From positions 53,636-117,635 of the forward strand of contig NZ_JAHTKP010000023.1 of the NCBI RefSeq assembly GCF_019192735.1: a DNA stretch of 64,000 nucleotides. Direction: 5' to 3'. Position numbers and translations under genes: made by a program. This document shows, in pieces, positions 8,440 through 16,045 of this stretch; position 1 is the first letter of the stretch; every line of letters begins with the position of its first letter. The notes under the pieces were generated by a model. The model saw nothing but the letters and a program-made list of their open reading frames with translations. It did no database searches and was not told the origin of the DNA. Origin of the DNA: Kitasatospora aureofaciens (GTDB taxonomy: Bacteria; Actinomycetota; Actinomycetes; Streptomycetales; Streptomycetaceae).

Positions 8440-9048
8440 ATGAGCGAGGCCAGAGCCCGAGCCGGCGAACGCGGCGGACGCAGGCGCAGAGACCCCGAAG
8501 CGACGTACGCGGCGCTGGTCGACGCGCTCCTGGAACTGGTCGCGGAGAGCGGCCGGGAGCCGTCGGGCAAGGCGATCGCGGAGCGGGCCGGGGTGTCCGA
8601 GCGCACGGTGTTCGTGCACTTCGCCGACCGCGAGGCCCTGTACGTGGCGGCCGCCGTCCGTCAGGCGCAGCGCTGGCAGGGGCTGGCGGAGCCCGTACCC
8701 GCCGACTGGCCGACCGAGCGGCGGGTCGCGGCGCTGCTGGCGCAACGCGAGCGGATGTACGCGGTGATGACGCCGATCCGGGTGATCGGGCTCGGCCTGG
8801 AGAGCCAGTCGCCGGGCCTGCGGACGGTCATGCGCGAGGGCGACGCGTGGCTGCGGGCCGACGTCGCGCGCGTGCTGGCCCCGGAGTTGGACCGCACCGC
8901 GGACGCCGACGCGCCGGGCGGCCTGCTGGACGCGCTGGACGCGGCCGTGTCGTGGGCGGCCTGGAACCATCTGACGGAGCGGCGCGGCCTGTCGCCCGCC
9001 CACGCCCGGACGGCGCTCGGCCGCATGCTCTCCGCGCTACTGGCGTGA
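8440..9048 (+). CDS. TetR/AcrR family transcriptional regulator
   Basis: A 202-residue regulator. After a basic N-terminus (RARAGERGGRRRR) the helix-turn-helix domain covers residues about 20-65 (ALVDALLELVAESG, GKAIAERAGVSERTVFVHFADREAL), with the TetR signature V-F-V-H-F-A-D-R-E-A-L. The remainder is a helical effector-binding domain with Trp-rich stretches. An ATG at 8431 is also in frame. The next genes downstream are a relic and the alkylsulfatase gene at 9413, whose promoter region holds a 27-bp palindrome that this protein may bind. Confidence 0.8.
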   Translation: MSEARARAGERGGRRRRDPEATYAALVDALLELVAESGREPSGKAIAERAGVSERTVFVHFADREALYVAAAVRQAQRWQGLAEPVPADWPTERRVAALLAQRERMYAVMTPIRVIGLGLESQSPGLRTVMREGDAWLRADVARVLAPELDRTADADAPGGLLDALDAAVSWAAWNHLTERRGLSPAHARTALGRMLSALLA

Positions 9049-9070
9049 CCGCCCTACTGGCGCAACCCTG

Positions 9071-9229
9071 CTACCGGCGCGACCGGCCGGCCGCTGAGCG
9101 GCGGGCTGCCCACGCGCCGAGCCACCCCACCGGGAGCCAGAGCAGCGGGCCGGCGACCATCCGGGTCGCGCCGAGCCAGAAGAGGTTTCCGGCCGCGTAG
9201 AGCGGGATCTCCAGCGGGTGGGTCCGGTG
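9071..9229 (-). pseudogene. C-terminal remnant of a membrane protein
   Basis: Reading the minus strand, about 52 codons give HRTHPLEIPLYAAGNLFWLG, then ATRMVAGPLLWLPVGWLGAW and an Arg/Ser-rich tail ending in TAG at 9071. The fragment has one or two hydrophobic helices and normal codon use, but it is preceded by an in-frame stop and has no start codon, so it looks like the end of a deleted integral membrane protein gene. The family was not identified. Confidence 0.4.
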
Positions 9230-9266
9230 TCACGGCGGCCTCCGTGCCATGTCGTCGGGCAATCGG

Positions 9267-9322
9267 ACCAGGGCGGTCGGAGCAGGGCGGTCGGAGCAGG
9301 GCGGTCGGAGCAGGGCGGTCCA
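9267..9322. repeat. four tandem 14-bp repeats
   Basis: The unit AGCAGGGCGGTCGG is present in four consecutive copies (9267, 9281, 9295 and 9309; the first and last each vary at one or two bases). It lies just upstream of the palindrome in front of the alkylsulfatase gene. It may be replication slippage or a regulatory array. Confidence 0.85.
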
Positions 9323-9335
9323 GGCACATCTTGCG

Positions 9336-9362
9336 CACTATTACAGTCGCTCTGCAATAGTG
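9336..9362. promoter_or_regulatory. 27-bp palindrome, likely operator of the alkylsulfatase gene
   Basis: CACTATTACAG (9336-9346) and CTGCAATAGTG (9352-9362) are inverted copies with one mismatch and a 5-bp spacer, centred about 64 bp upstream of the ATG at 9413. A tetR gene lies just upstream on the same strand, so TetR binding is a natural inference. The AT-rich arms stand out from the local GC-rich sequence. Confidence 0.6.
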
Positions 9363-9412
9363 GTTGCGGGGAAATCTCCCCAACCCTGCAGCGATGAAGC
9401 GATGGAGCGGCC

Positions 9413-11257
9413 ATGACAACGACGAACGCGGCGCAGGCACCTGACGACCTCGCGGACGCCGACCGCGGCTTCATCGCCCGCCTCGACCCGTGCGTCGTCC
9501 GGGACCCCGACGGCCGGGCGGTGTGGGACAACGACGCCTACGCGTTCCTCGCCGAGGAGTGCCCGCCCACCGCGAACCCGTCGCTGTGGCGGCAGAGCCG
9601 CCTCACCGCCCGCCAGGGCCTGTACGAGGTGGTGCCCGGCGTCTACCAGGTCCGCGGCCTGGACCTCTCCAACATCACCTTCGTCGAGGGCGAGCGCGGC
9701 GTGCTCGTCATCGACCCGCTGATCAGCGCCGAGGTCGCGGCGGCCGCGCTCGCCCTCTACCGTGCGCACCGGGGCCCCCGCCCGGTCACCGCCGTGCTGT
9801 ACACGCACTGCCACGTCGACCACTTCGGCGGCGTGCACGGCGTGGTCGACCGGCACGCGGTGGCGTCCGGCGAGGTGCCCGTCCTCGCCCCCGCCGGGTT
9901 CCTGGAGCACGCCGCCGGCGAGAACGTGATGACCGGCCCGGCCATGGCCCGCCGCGCCGCGTACATGTACGGCGCCGCCCTGCCCAAGGGCCCGGCCGGG
10001 CAGATCGGCTGCGGCCTGGGCCAGACCACCTCGCTCGGGTCGGTCGGCCTGATCGCCCCGACCTTGGACATCACCGCGACCGGCCAGGAGGAGGTGGTGG
10101 ACGGCGTCCGGATGGTCTTCCAGCTCTCCCCCGGCAGCGAGGCCCCGGCCGAGATGAACATCCACTTCCCGGAGCTGCGCCTGCTCTGCGCCGCCGAGAA
10201 CGCCTGCCACACCCTGCACAACGTGCTCACCCTGCGCGGCGCCCCGGTCCGCGACCCGAGCGCCTGGGCCCGGTACCTCACCGAGACCGTCCGGCTCTTC
10301 GCGGACACCACGGACACCGTCTTCGCCTCCCACCACTGGCCGACCTGGGGAGCCGACCGGGTCGTGCGCTTCCTGGAGGAGCAGCGCGACGCGTACGCCT
10401 ACCTGCACGACCAGTCGGTCCGGATGATCAACGCCGGGATGACCGGCGCCGAGATCGCCGAGGAACTGCGCTTCCCGCCGGCCCTGGAAGAGGCCTGGCA
10501 CGTCCGCGGGTACTACGGCACGCTCAGCCACAACGCCAAGGCCGTCTACCAGCGGTACATAGGCTGGTTCGACGCCAACCCCGCCCACCTGTGGCAGCAC
10601 CCGCCGGTCGAACAGGCCCGCAGGTACGTCGAGTTCATGGGCGGCGCGGACGCCGTCGTCGCCAAGGCCCGGGCTTCGTTCGACGCCGGCGACCTGCGCT
10701 GGGTCGCCGAGGTGCTCGGCCACGTCCTGTTCGCCGAACCCGGCCACGCCAGGGCCCGCGACCTCCAGGCCGACACCTTCGAACGCCTGGGCTTCGCCGC
10801 CGAATCCGGCCCGTGGCGCAACTTCTACCTGACCGGCGCCGCCGAACTGCGCACCGGCGTCCTCGGGACGCCCACTCGCTCGGCGCCGGACATCGTGGCC
10901 GCGCTCGCCACCGAGCAGGTCTTCCAGTCCATGGCCGTCCGGATCAACGGCCCCCGCGCCGCCGAGCGCCGCCTGCTGACGCGCTGGGAGTTCACCGACA
11001 CGGGTGAGGTCTGGACGCTCCTCCTCTCCAACGGCGCCCTCACCCCCATGCCCGGCGACGCCCCCCGCGACGAAGCTCCGCACGCGACCCTCCGTCTCCC
11101 CCGCACGTCCCTCAACGCCGTCATCGCCGGCACGAGCACCTTCGCCGACGAACTCGCCGACGGCCGCGTGGAGTTGGCGGGCGACGCGCTCGCCCTGCTC
11201 CACCTGAGCACGTGCTTCGACCAGCCCGACCCGGACTTCGCCATCGTCACGCCGTAA
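9413..11257 (+). CDS. SdsA1-type linear alkylsulfatase (metallo-beta-lactamase fold)
   Basis: A 614-residue enzyme of the SdsA1/BDS1 class, which hydrolyses primary alkyl sulfates such as SDS to alcohol and sulfate. The N-terminal metallo-beta-lactamase domain carries the zinc motif T-H-C-H-V-D-H-F-G-G (His132, His134, Asp136, His137) and a second metal site in A-E-N-A-C-H-T-L-H-N. A helical dimerisation domain follows (VRMINAGMTGAEIAEEL onward). The last 110 residues form the SCP2-like domain that recruits the hydrophobic substrate. Length matches the family. There is no signal peptide, unlike Pseudomonas SdsA1, so it is probably cytosolic. A palindromic operator and a tetR gene lie upstream. 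Confidence 0.9.
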   Translation: MTTTNAAQAPDDLADADRGFIARLDPCVVRDPDGRAVWDNDAYAFLAEECPPTANPSLWRQSRLTARQGLYEVVPGVYQVRGLDLSNITFVEGERGVLVIDPLISAEVAAAALALYRAHRGPRPVTAVLYTHCHVDHFGGVHGVVDRHAVASGEVPVLAPAGFLEHAAGENVMTGPAMARRAAYMYGAALPKGPAGQIGCGLGQTTSLGSVGLIAPTLDITATGQEEVVDGVRMVFQLSPGSEAPAEMNIHFPELRLLCAAENACHTLHNVLTLRGAPVRDPSAWARYLTETVRLFADTTDTVFASHHWPTWGADRVVRFLEEQRDAYAYLHDQSVRMINAGMTGAEIAEELRFPPALEEAWHVRGYYGTLSHNAKAVYQRYIGWFDANPAHLWQHPPVEQARRYVEFMGGADAVVAKARASFDAGDLRWVAEVLGHVLFAEPGHARARDLQADTFERLGFAAESGPWRNFYLTGAAELRTGVLGTPTRSAPDIVAALATEQVFQSMAVRINGPRAAERRLLTRWEFTDTGEVWTLLLSNGALTPMPGDAPRDEAPHATLRLPRTSLNAVIAGTSTFADELADGRVELAGDALALLHLSTCFDQPDPDFAIVTP

Positions 11258-11289
11258 CCCCGGCCCACCCACCCAACGCACAACGAAAC

Positions 11290-11322
11290 GGCCCGCCATC
11301 GGAGATCATCCGATAGCGGGCC
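11290..11322. terminator. bidirectional hairpin terminator
   Basis: GGCCCGCCATCGG pairs with CCGATAGCGGGCC (one mismatch) around a 7-nt loop, between the convergent alkylsulfatase and lysR genes; it overlaps the last lysR codons. Confidence 0.7.
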
Positions 11323-12187
11323 CATGTGCCGCTGCCGCCAGCAGGTCCCGCGTCAGGCGGACGAGGGCCGGGATCGCCGGGTGCGTCGGGGTGCCGCGGT
11401 GCCAGGCGAGGAACAGGGGCACCGGTGGGGCGTCGGCGAGCGGGCGGTAGACGATCGCGGGGTGCGTGTGCAGGCGGGGTGTGGCCGATGTCGAGATGCC
11501 CACGGCCCGGCCCACGGCGATGGAGGTCAGCCATTCGTCCGTGTTGGTGACCTCGATCGTCGTCGCGGGGCGCGCGGTGGTGGACCAGAGGTCCAGGGTG
11601 GTGGTGCCTGCCACTGTGTTCAGGGCGATCGGCCAGGTCGCGAGGTCCGCCAGCGTGAGGACGCTGCGGTCGGCGAGGTCGCTGTCCGCAGGGACGACCG
11701 CCACCCGCTCCTCGTCCAGTAGCAGCTCCGTGACGAGGCCGGGAGCGGTCACCTCCCCGCGCATCAGCGCGACGTCGACCTTGCCCTGGGTGAGGCCGGC
11801 CGTGCGGTCGTCGATGCGGCGCAGCTCCAGCGGCACGTTGGGGTGCTCGTCGGCCCAGCGGCGCAGCAGGGGGATGGTGTGGTCCCCGAGCGCGGCCCAG
11901 GGGTGGCCGAGGCGCAGCGGCAGGGCGGTCAGTGTGCGGGGGTCGAGGACCGTGTCCACGGCGGCCAGCGCGGCGGTGGCCTTGTCGCGGAAGGCCCGGC
12001 CCGCCGCGGTGAGTTCCAGGTGGTGCGTGGAGCGATCGATCAGGCGTACGCCGAGATGACCTTCGAGCTGACGCAGCGTGCGGGAGAGGGCGGGCTGGCC
12101 GGTGTGCAGCCGGGTCGCGGCGCGCGTGATCGTTCCCTCTTCGGCGATGGCGAGGAAGGCCCGCAGGTGCCGCAGTTCGATGGTCAT
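11306..12187 (-). CDS. LysR family transcriptional regulator
   Basis: A 293-residue LysR-type activator/repressor. The winged helix-turn-helix domain is at residues 1-60 (ELRHLRAFLAIAEEGTITRA, ATRLHTGQPALSRTLRQLE, LGVRLIDRSTHHLELTAAG), and a periplasmic-binding-like effector domain follows. The ATG at 12187 gives the canonical start; the frame extends upstream but overlaps the divergent eamA gene. The divergent arrangement with 68 bp between starts is typical for LysR regulators controlling the neighbouring gene, here an exporter. Confidence 0.88.
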   Translation of the reverse strand: MTIELRHLRAFLAIAEEGTITRAATRLHTGQPALSRTLRQLEGHLGVRLIDRSTHHLELTAAGRAFRDKATAALAAVDTVLDPRTLTALPLRLGHPWAALGDHTIPLLRRWADEHPNVPLELRRIDDRTAGLTQGKVDVALMRGEVTAPGLVTELLLDEERVAVVPADSDLADRSVLTLADLATWPIALNTVAGTTTLDLWSTTARPATTIEVTNTDEWLTSIAVGRAVGISTSATPRLHTHPAIVYRPLADAPPVPLFLAWHRGTPTHPAIPALVRLTRDLLAAAAHGPAIG

Positions 12188-12255
12188 GCCTGGTGAGCAT
12201 AACGGCTGCGCGATCGGCATTTCACGCGGCACGGGCGCCTTCCTAGCGTGGGGGC

Positions 12256-13176
12256 ATGACGAACACGAGGACACAGGTGGCGCCCGCGGGAGCACCGAAC
12301 ACATTGGTGGTCGGCCGTAGCCGGGCGACCACCGCGCGCCCCGGCGCCGGCATCGGGCTGGTGCTGGCCGGCACCCTCTCGGTGCAGTTCGGCTCCGCCG
12401 TCGCCGCCCTGCTCCTCCCGCGCGCCGGGGCCTGCGGCACGGTGACGCTGCGGGTGACGATCGCGGCAGTGCTGCTGCTCGCCGTCTGCCGCCCCCGGCT
12501 GCGCGGGCACAGCCGTACGGACTGGGCCGTCGCCGTCGCCTTCGGGCTCGCCCTCGGCGGCATGAACATCTTCTTCTACCAGGCGATCGACCGGATCCCA
12601 CTCGGCCCGGCGGTGACGTTGGAAGTCCTCGGGCCACTCCTGCTGTCGGTCGTCGCCGCGCGCCGGGCGGTGAGCCTGCTGTGGGCCGGGCTGGCGCTCG
12701 CGGGCGTCTTCCTGCTCGGGCAGGACGGCTTCGGCGGGATCGACCCGGCGGGCGTCCGGTTCGCGCTCGGCGCGGGTGCCATGTGGGCGGCATACATCGT
12801 CCTCAACTCCCGGGCGGGGGCCCGCTTTCCGCGACTGGACGGACTGGCCGTGGCGATGGCCGTGGCCGCGCTGGTGAGCCTGCCGCTGGGCATCGCCTCC
12901 GCGGGCACCACCCTGCTCGACCCGGGGATGCTGGGGCTCGGCCTGGCCGTCGCGCTGCTGTCCTCGGGGCTGCCGTACACGCTGGAGCTGCTGGCCCTGC
13001 GCCGCCTACCCGCGGCGACCTTCGCGGTGCTCACGAGCCTGGCGCCGGCGGTCGCGGCGCTGGCCGGGTTCCTGGTCCTGGGGCAGACACTGTCGGCGCC
13101 GCAGTGCCTGGCGATCGCCGTGGTGGTGGGGGCCAGTGCGGGGGCGGTGCGGACGGGTGGAGCGGGGCGCGGATGA
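12256..13176 (+). CDS. EamA/RhtA-like drug-metabolite transporter
   Basis: A 306-residue inner-membrane exporter of the DMT superfamily with ten predicted helices in two EamA repeats. RhtA-like features are clear: NIFFYQAIDRIPLGPAVTLE in the first repeat and LPYTLELLALRRLPAATFAV in the second. RhtA exports threonine and homoserine; the substrate here is unknown. Translation starts at an ATG preceded by GGGGG. It is divergent from a lysR gene that probably regulates it. Confidence 0.85.
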   Translation: MTNTRTQVAPAGAPNTLVVGRSRATTARPGAGIGLVLAGTLSVQFGSAVAALLLPRAGACGTVTLRVTIAAVLLLAVCRPRLRGHSRTDWAVAVAFGLALGGMNIFFYQAIDRIPLGPAVTLEVLGPLLLSVVAARRAVSLLWAGLALAGVFLLGQDGFGGIDPAGVRFALGAGAMWAAYIVLNSRAGARFPRLDGLAVAMAVAALVSLPLGIASAGTTLLDPGMLGLGLAVALLSSGLPYTLELLALRRLPAATFAVLTSLAPAVAALAGFLVLGQTLSAPQCLAIAVVVGASAGAVRTGGAGRG

Positions 13177-13196
13177 CGGACCCGTAGGTAGGACGA

Positions 13197-13222
13197 AGCC
13201 CCGCTCCCTCCAGGGCGGGGCT
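13197..13222. terminator. hairpin terminator between convergent genes
   Basis: AGCCCCGC pairs with GCGGGGCT around a 10-nt loop, placed between the stop codons of the eamA gene (plus) and the Vgb-like gene (minus). Confidence 0.65.
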
Positions 13223-13237
13223 CTCATCCACAGCGGG

Positions 13238-14221
13238 TCACTGGGAGATCGAGGCGATCTTGTTGGCGTTGAACTGGGTGAACCACGGGGTGCCGTCCGG
13301 GCCCAGCACGATGCGGACCGGGGCGCTGTTCTGGGTCGGGACCGGGGTCTCGGTGATCGCGGGGGTTCCGAAGGTGATGTTCCCGATCTTGTTGCCCTGG
13401 ACCTCGCAGAACCAGAGGGCGCTGCCGTTGAGGCCGAGCGCGATGCCGTCCGGGACGCTGTTCGGCGTGGGGATGGCGAGTTCGACGATGGTGCCCGTCG
13501 GCGTGATCCGGCCGATCTTGTTGCCGGTGTGCTCGGTGAACCACAGGTTGCCGTCGCTGCCGGCCACGATCCCCTGCGGGTGGCTGTCGGGGGTCGGGAC
13601 GGGGAACGTGGTGACGGTGCCGCCCGGGGTGATCCGGCCGATGCTGTTGCCGTTGTACAGGGTGAACCAGAGGTTGCCGTCCGGGCCTGTGGTGATCAGC
13701 TCCGGGTTGCCGGTGGCCGGGCCGACACCGGGGACGGGGAACTCGGCGATCGTGCCGTCCGGGGTGATGCGGCCGATGCTGTTGCCGCCGAACTCGGTGA
13801 ACCAGAAGTTGCCGTCCGGGCCGGCGGTGATGCCGATGGGGTCGGCGTAGATGTTGTTGATGGGGAACTCGGTCATGGCGCCGTCGGTCGTCATCCTGCC
13901 GATCTTGTTCACCCTGGCCTCGGTGAACCAGACCGCGCTGTTGTCGGGGGCGGCGGCGATGCCGGCCGGCCGGCTGTTCGGCGTGGGGGTCGCGAACTCC
14001 TGGACGCTGCCGGTCGCGTAGATCTTCCCGATCTTGGCGACAGCCGACTCGGTGAAGTACGCGTAGCTGAAGATGTGCGTGATGTCCTCGGGCTGGGTGT
14101 TCGCCGTGGGAATCGGATACTCGTGGATCTGGGGACTCTGCGCGGGTAAGAACCCGGCTGCCGCGGCGCAGCACGACAGCACCGCGACCAGGTGCAGAGC
14201 GAGTCGACGGTGGATGGACAT
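13238..14221 (-). CDS. secreted Vgb-like (virginiamycin B lyase family) beta-propeller protein
   Basis: A 327-residue exported protein. After a signal peptide (LALHLVAVLSCCAAAAGFLP), six or seven blades repeat the pattern G-P-D-G-N-x-W-F-T-E-x-x-x-N-x-I-G-R-I-T-P-x-G-T, which is diagnostic of the Vgb/streptogramin lyase propeller. Vgb opens type B streptogramins through a His/Glu pair; I see no P-H-G-I motif in the corresponding blade (the blades read P-Q-G-I and P-D-G-I), so lyase activity is doubtful and ligand binding is more likely. The ATG at 14221 is preceded by GAGGAGG. It is divergent from the FAD oxidase gene. Confidence 0.7.
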   Translation of the reverse strand: MSIHRRLALHLVAVLSCCAAAAGFLPAQSPQIHEYPIPTANTQPEDITHIFSYAYFTESAVAKIGKIYATGSVQEFATPTPNSRPAGIAAAPDNSAVWFTEARVNKIGRMTTDGAMTEFPINNIYADPIGITAGPDGNFWFTEFGGNSIGRITPDGTIAEFPVPGVGPATGNPELITTGPDGNLWFTLYNGNSIGRITPGGTVTTFPVPTPDSHPQGIVAGSDGNLWFTEHTGNKIGRITPTGTIVELAIPTPNSVPDGIALGLNGSALWFCEVQGNKIGNITFGTPAITETPVPTQNSAPVRIVLGPDGTPWFTQFNANKIASISQ

Positions 14222-14481
14222 TCGGCCCCTCCTCACGAGCGGCACAGACTGTCTCCTCCAGGTTGGACCCCGCCCTGTGCGGCAGCCACTGCGGGATCAC
14301 CACGAGGCATGCCATGACCATACGTATGCAGACGATGCCGGTCGGGACTACCTCTCCGACGCTTCCACCCCGGTGGGCCCCGACGGCGCCGGGCCGTCCG
14401 GACGGGCGCAGCGGAGTGGCACACGAACGACGTCTGGCCGAGGCTGGCACCCGGGGCGGCCAGTCAGATCGGTGGGTGTCG

Positions 14482-16014
14482 ATGTTCGATACGAGCTTTG
14501 CGTTTCCGCGTGCCCTGCTGAAGCCGACGGCAGGTCCCGGCGGGCGGGTGGCCGTGATCGGAGCGGGCGTCGCCGGGCTGGTCTGCGCCTACGAGCTGCA
14601 GCGCCGCGGCTTCGACGTTGTTGTGTACGAGCGGGCGAACCGGCCGGGCGGCCGGGTGCGGACCCACCGGTTCTGGGACGGCACGCACGTGGACCTGGGC
14701 GCCATGCGGATCCCGGGCAACCACCACTGCGTGCTGCACTACGTGTCCGGCTTCCGGCTGGCGACCCGCCCGTTCGTCAACTCCAACCCGCGCGCCTACT
14801 ACCACCTGCGCGGGCGGCGGGTCAGGGTCCAGGACGTCGCGGCGCTCTACCCCGCGTTCACACTCCGCCGGGCCGAGCGGCAAGCGCCGACGCCACTGCT
14901 CGACCGCCTGCTCGGCTCGGTGTGGCGCACGCTCACCGCCGAGCAGCAGCGCCGCACCCTGGAGGGGCACTGGGACGACCCGGCGCTGGAGCGGCCGGCC
15001 TCGGTGTCGCTGTGGCAGTTCGTCCACGAGCACCTGTCGCAGGACGCGTGGGACCTGGTCGGCCACGCCAGCGGCCTCGCCCACTACGAGCAGTCGTCCC
15101 TGCTGGAGGTGCTGGTCGACTACTTCGGCCTGTTCCACAGCGGGCAGGTGGAGCTCGTCGACGGGCTGGACGCGCTGATCCACGCCTTCGTCCGCTCCCT
15201 GCGCCCCGAAACCCTGCAACTCTCCACGCAGGTGGAGGAGTTGGCCATCGGCGAGGACGGCGTCCAGATCCGCGGCCGGCGGATCGGTGCCCGGCTGCGC
15301 GACGACGCCGACTTCGTCGTGTGCTGCGTCCCGGCGCCCGCGCTCGACCAGATCACCGTCTCCCCCGGTCTCCCCCACCCGCAGCGCCACGCCATTCGCG
15401 GCATCAGCTACGCGAGCAGCATCAAGACCGTCCTGCACCTGACGCGCCGCCGGTGGGAGCTGGACGACGGGATCCACGGCGGCGGGAGCTTCACCGACCT
15501 GCCCATCCAGCAGTGCTGGTACCCGTCGGACAATGCCGTTCTGGTCGAGGACGGGGCCAACGGCAGCGCCACCGCGCGCTGGGCCGCCCGCGACCTGCGG
15601 CACTCGGCCGAGCCGGCGGCCCTGCTCGGCGCGTACTTGTGGGGGGCGAACGCCCGGCGCTTCGCCGCGCTGCCGATGGCCGACCGAGACGCCCTGGTGC
15701 TGAACTGCCTGGAGAAGCTCCATCCCGGCATCACGGCGGACGTCGACGACATCGTGCACTGCAACTGGGACGTGCAGACCGGCATGGGCGGCGGCGCCTT
15801 CGCCCACCTCACGCCGGGCGAGCACACCCGCTACCTGGGCGTGCTCGGTTCCCCGCACCCGGCGGGCCGGCCGCGGATCTTCTTCGCCGGCGAACACCTG
15901 TCCGGCGCGCACGCCTGGTGCCAGGGCGCCGCGCAGTCCGCCCTGGGCGCGGTGAGCGCGCTGCTCGACCGCGCCGGGGACAGCCGGGTCGCGGCCCGGG
16001 TGGGGGCGGCGTGA
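14482..16014 (+). CDS. FAD-dependent amine/amino-acid oxidase
   Basis: A flavoprotein of about 510 residues in the monoamine oxidase/L-amino-acid oxidase superfamily. The Rossmann motif V-I-G-A-G-V-A-G-L-V-C-A-Y-E-L is followed by V-Y-E-R-A-N-R-P-G-G-R-V, the GG-R element contacting FAD. The C-terminal FAD-binding segment R-I-F-F-A-G-E-H-L-S is present, and L-D-L-G-A-M-R-I-P takes the place of the usual D-x-G-A. Such enzymes oxidise amines or amino acids to imines and release H2O2. The frame extends to 14263; I prefer the ATG at 14482 because the Rossmann fold begins about 20 residues later. The ligase gene begins 20 bases downstream, so the two are probably co-transcribed. Confidence 0.75.
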   Translation: MFDTSFAFPRALLKPTAGPGGRVAVIGAGVAGLVCAYELQRRGFDVVVYERANRPGGRVRTHRFWDGTHVDLGAMRIPGNHHCVLHYVSGFRLATRPFVNSNPRAYYHLRGRRVRVQDVAALYPAFTLRRAERQAPTPLLDRLLGSVWRTLTAEQQRRTLEGHWDDPALERPASVSLWQFVHEHLSQDAWDLVGHASGLAHYEQSSLLEVLVDYFGLFHSGQVELVDGLDALIHAFVRSLRPETLQLSTQVEELAIGEDGVQIRGRRIGARLRDDADFVVCCVPAPALDQITVSPGLPHPQRHAIRGISYASSIKTVLHLTRRRWELDDGIHGGGSFTDLPIQQCWYPSDNAVLVEDGANGSATARWAARDLRHSAEPAALLGAYLWGANARRFAALPMADRDALVLNCLEKLHPGITADVDDIVHCNWDVQTGMGGGAFAHLTPGEHTRYLGVLGSPHPAGRPRIFFAGEHLSGAHAWCQGAAQSALGAVSALLDRAGDSRVAARVGAA

Positions 16015-16045
16015 ACGGGCCGGGTAGGGCGGCGTGAACGGGCCG
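16004..16045. repeat. 19-bp direct duplication at a gene junction
   Basis: GGGCGGCGTGAACGGGCCG is present at 16004-16022 and again at 16027-16045. The first copy contains the oxidase stop codon and the second the GTG start of the ligase. Confidence 0.85.

Noticed and set aside
9267..9322. Tandem repeats as a CRISPR array
   Set aside because: The units are only 14 bp, have no spacers, and no cas gene is nearby.
9341..11299. Minus-strand frame of 652 codons opposite the alkylsulfatase
   Set aside because: Valine/Gly/Asp-rich shadow; the plus strand has an intact metallo-beta-lactamase motif and SCP2 domain.
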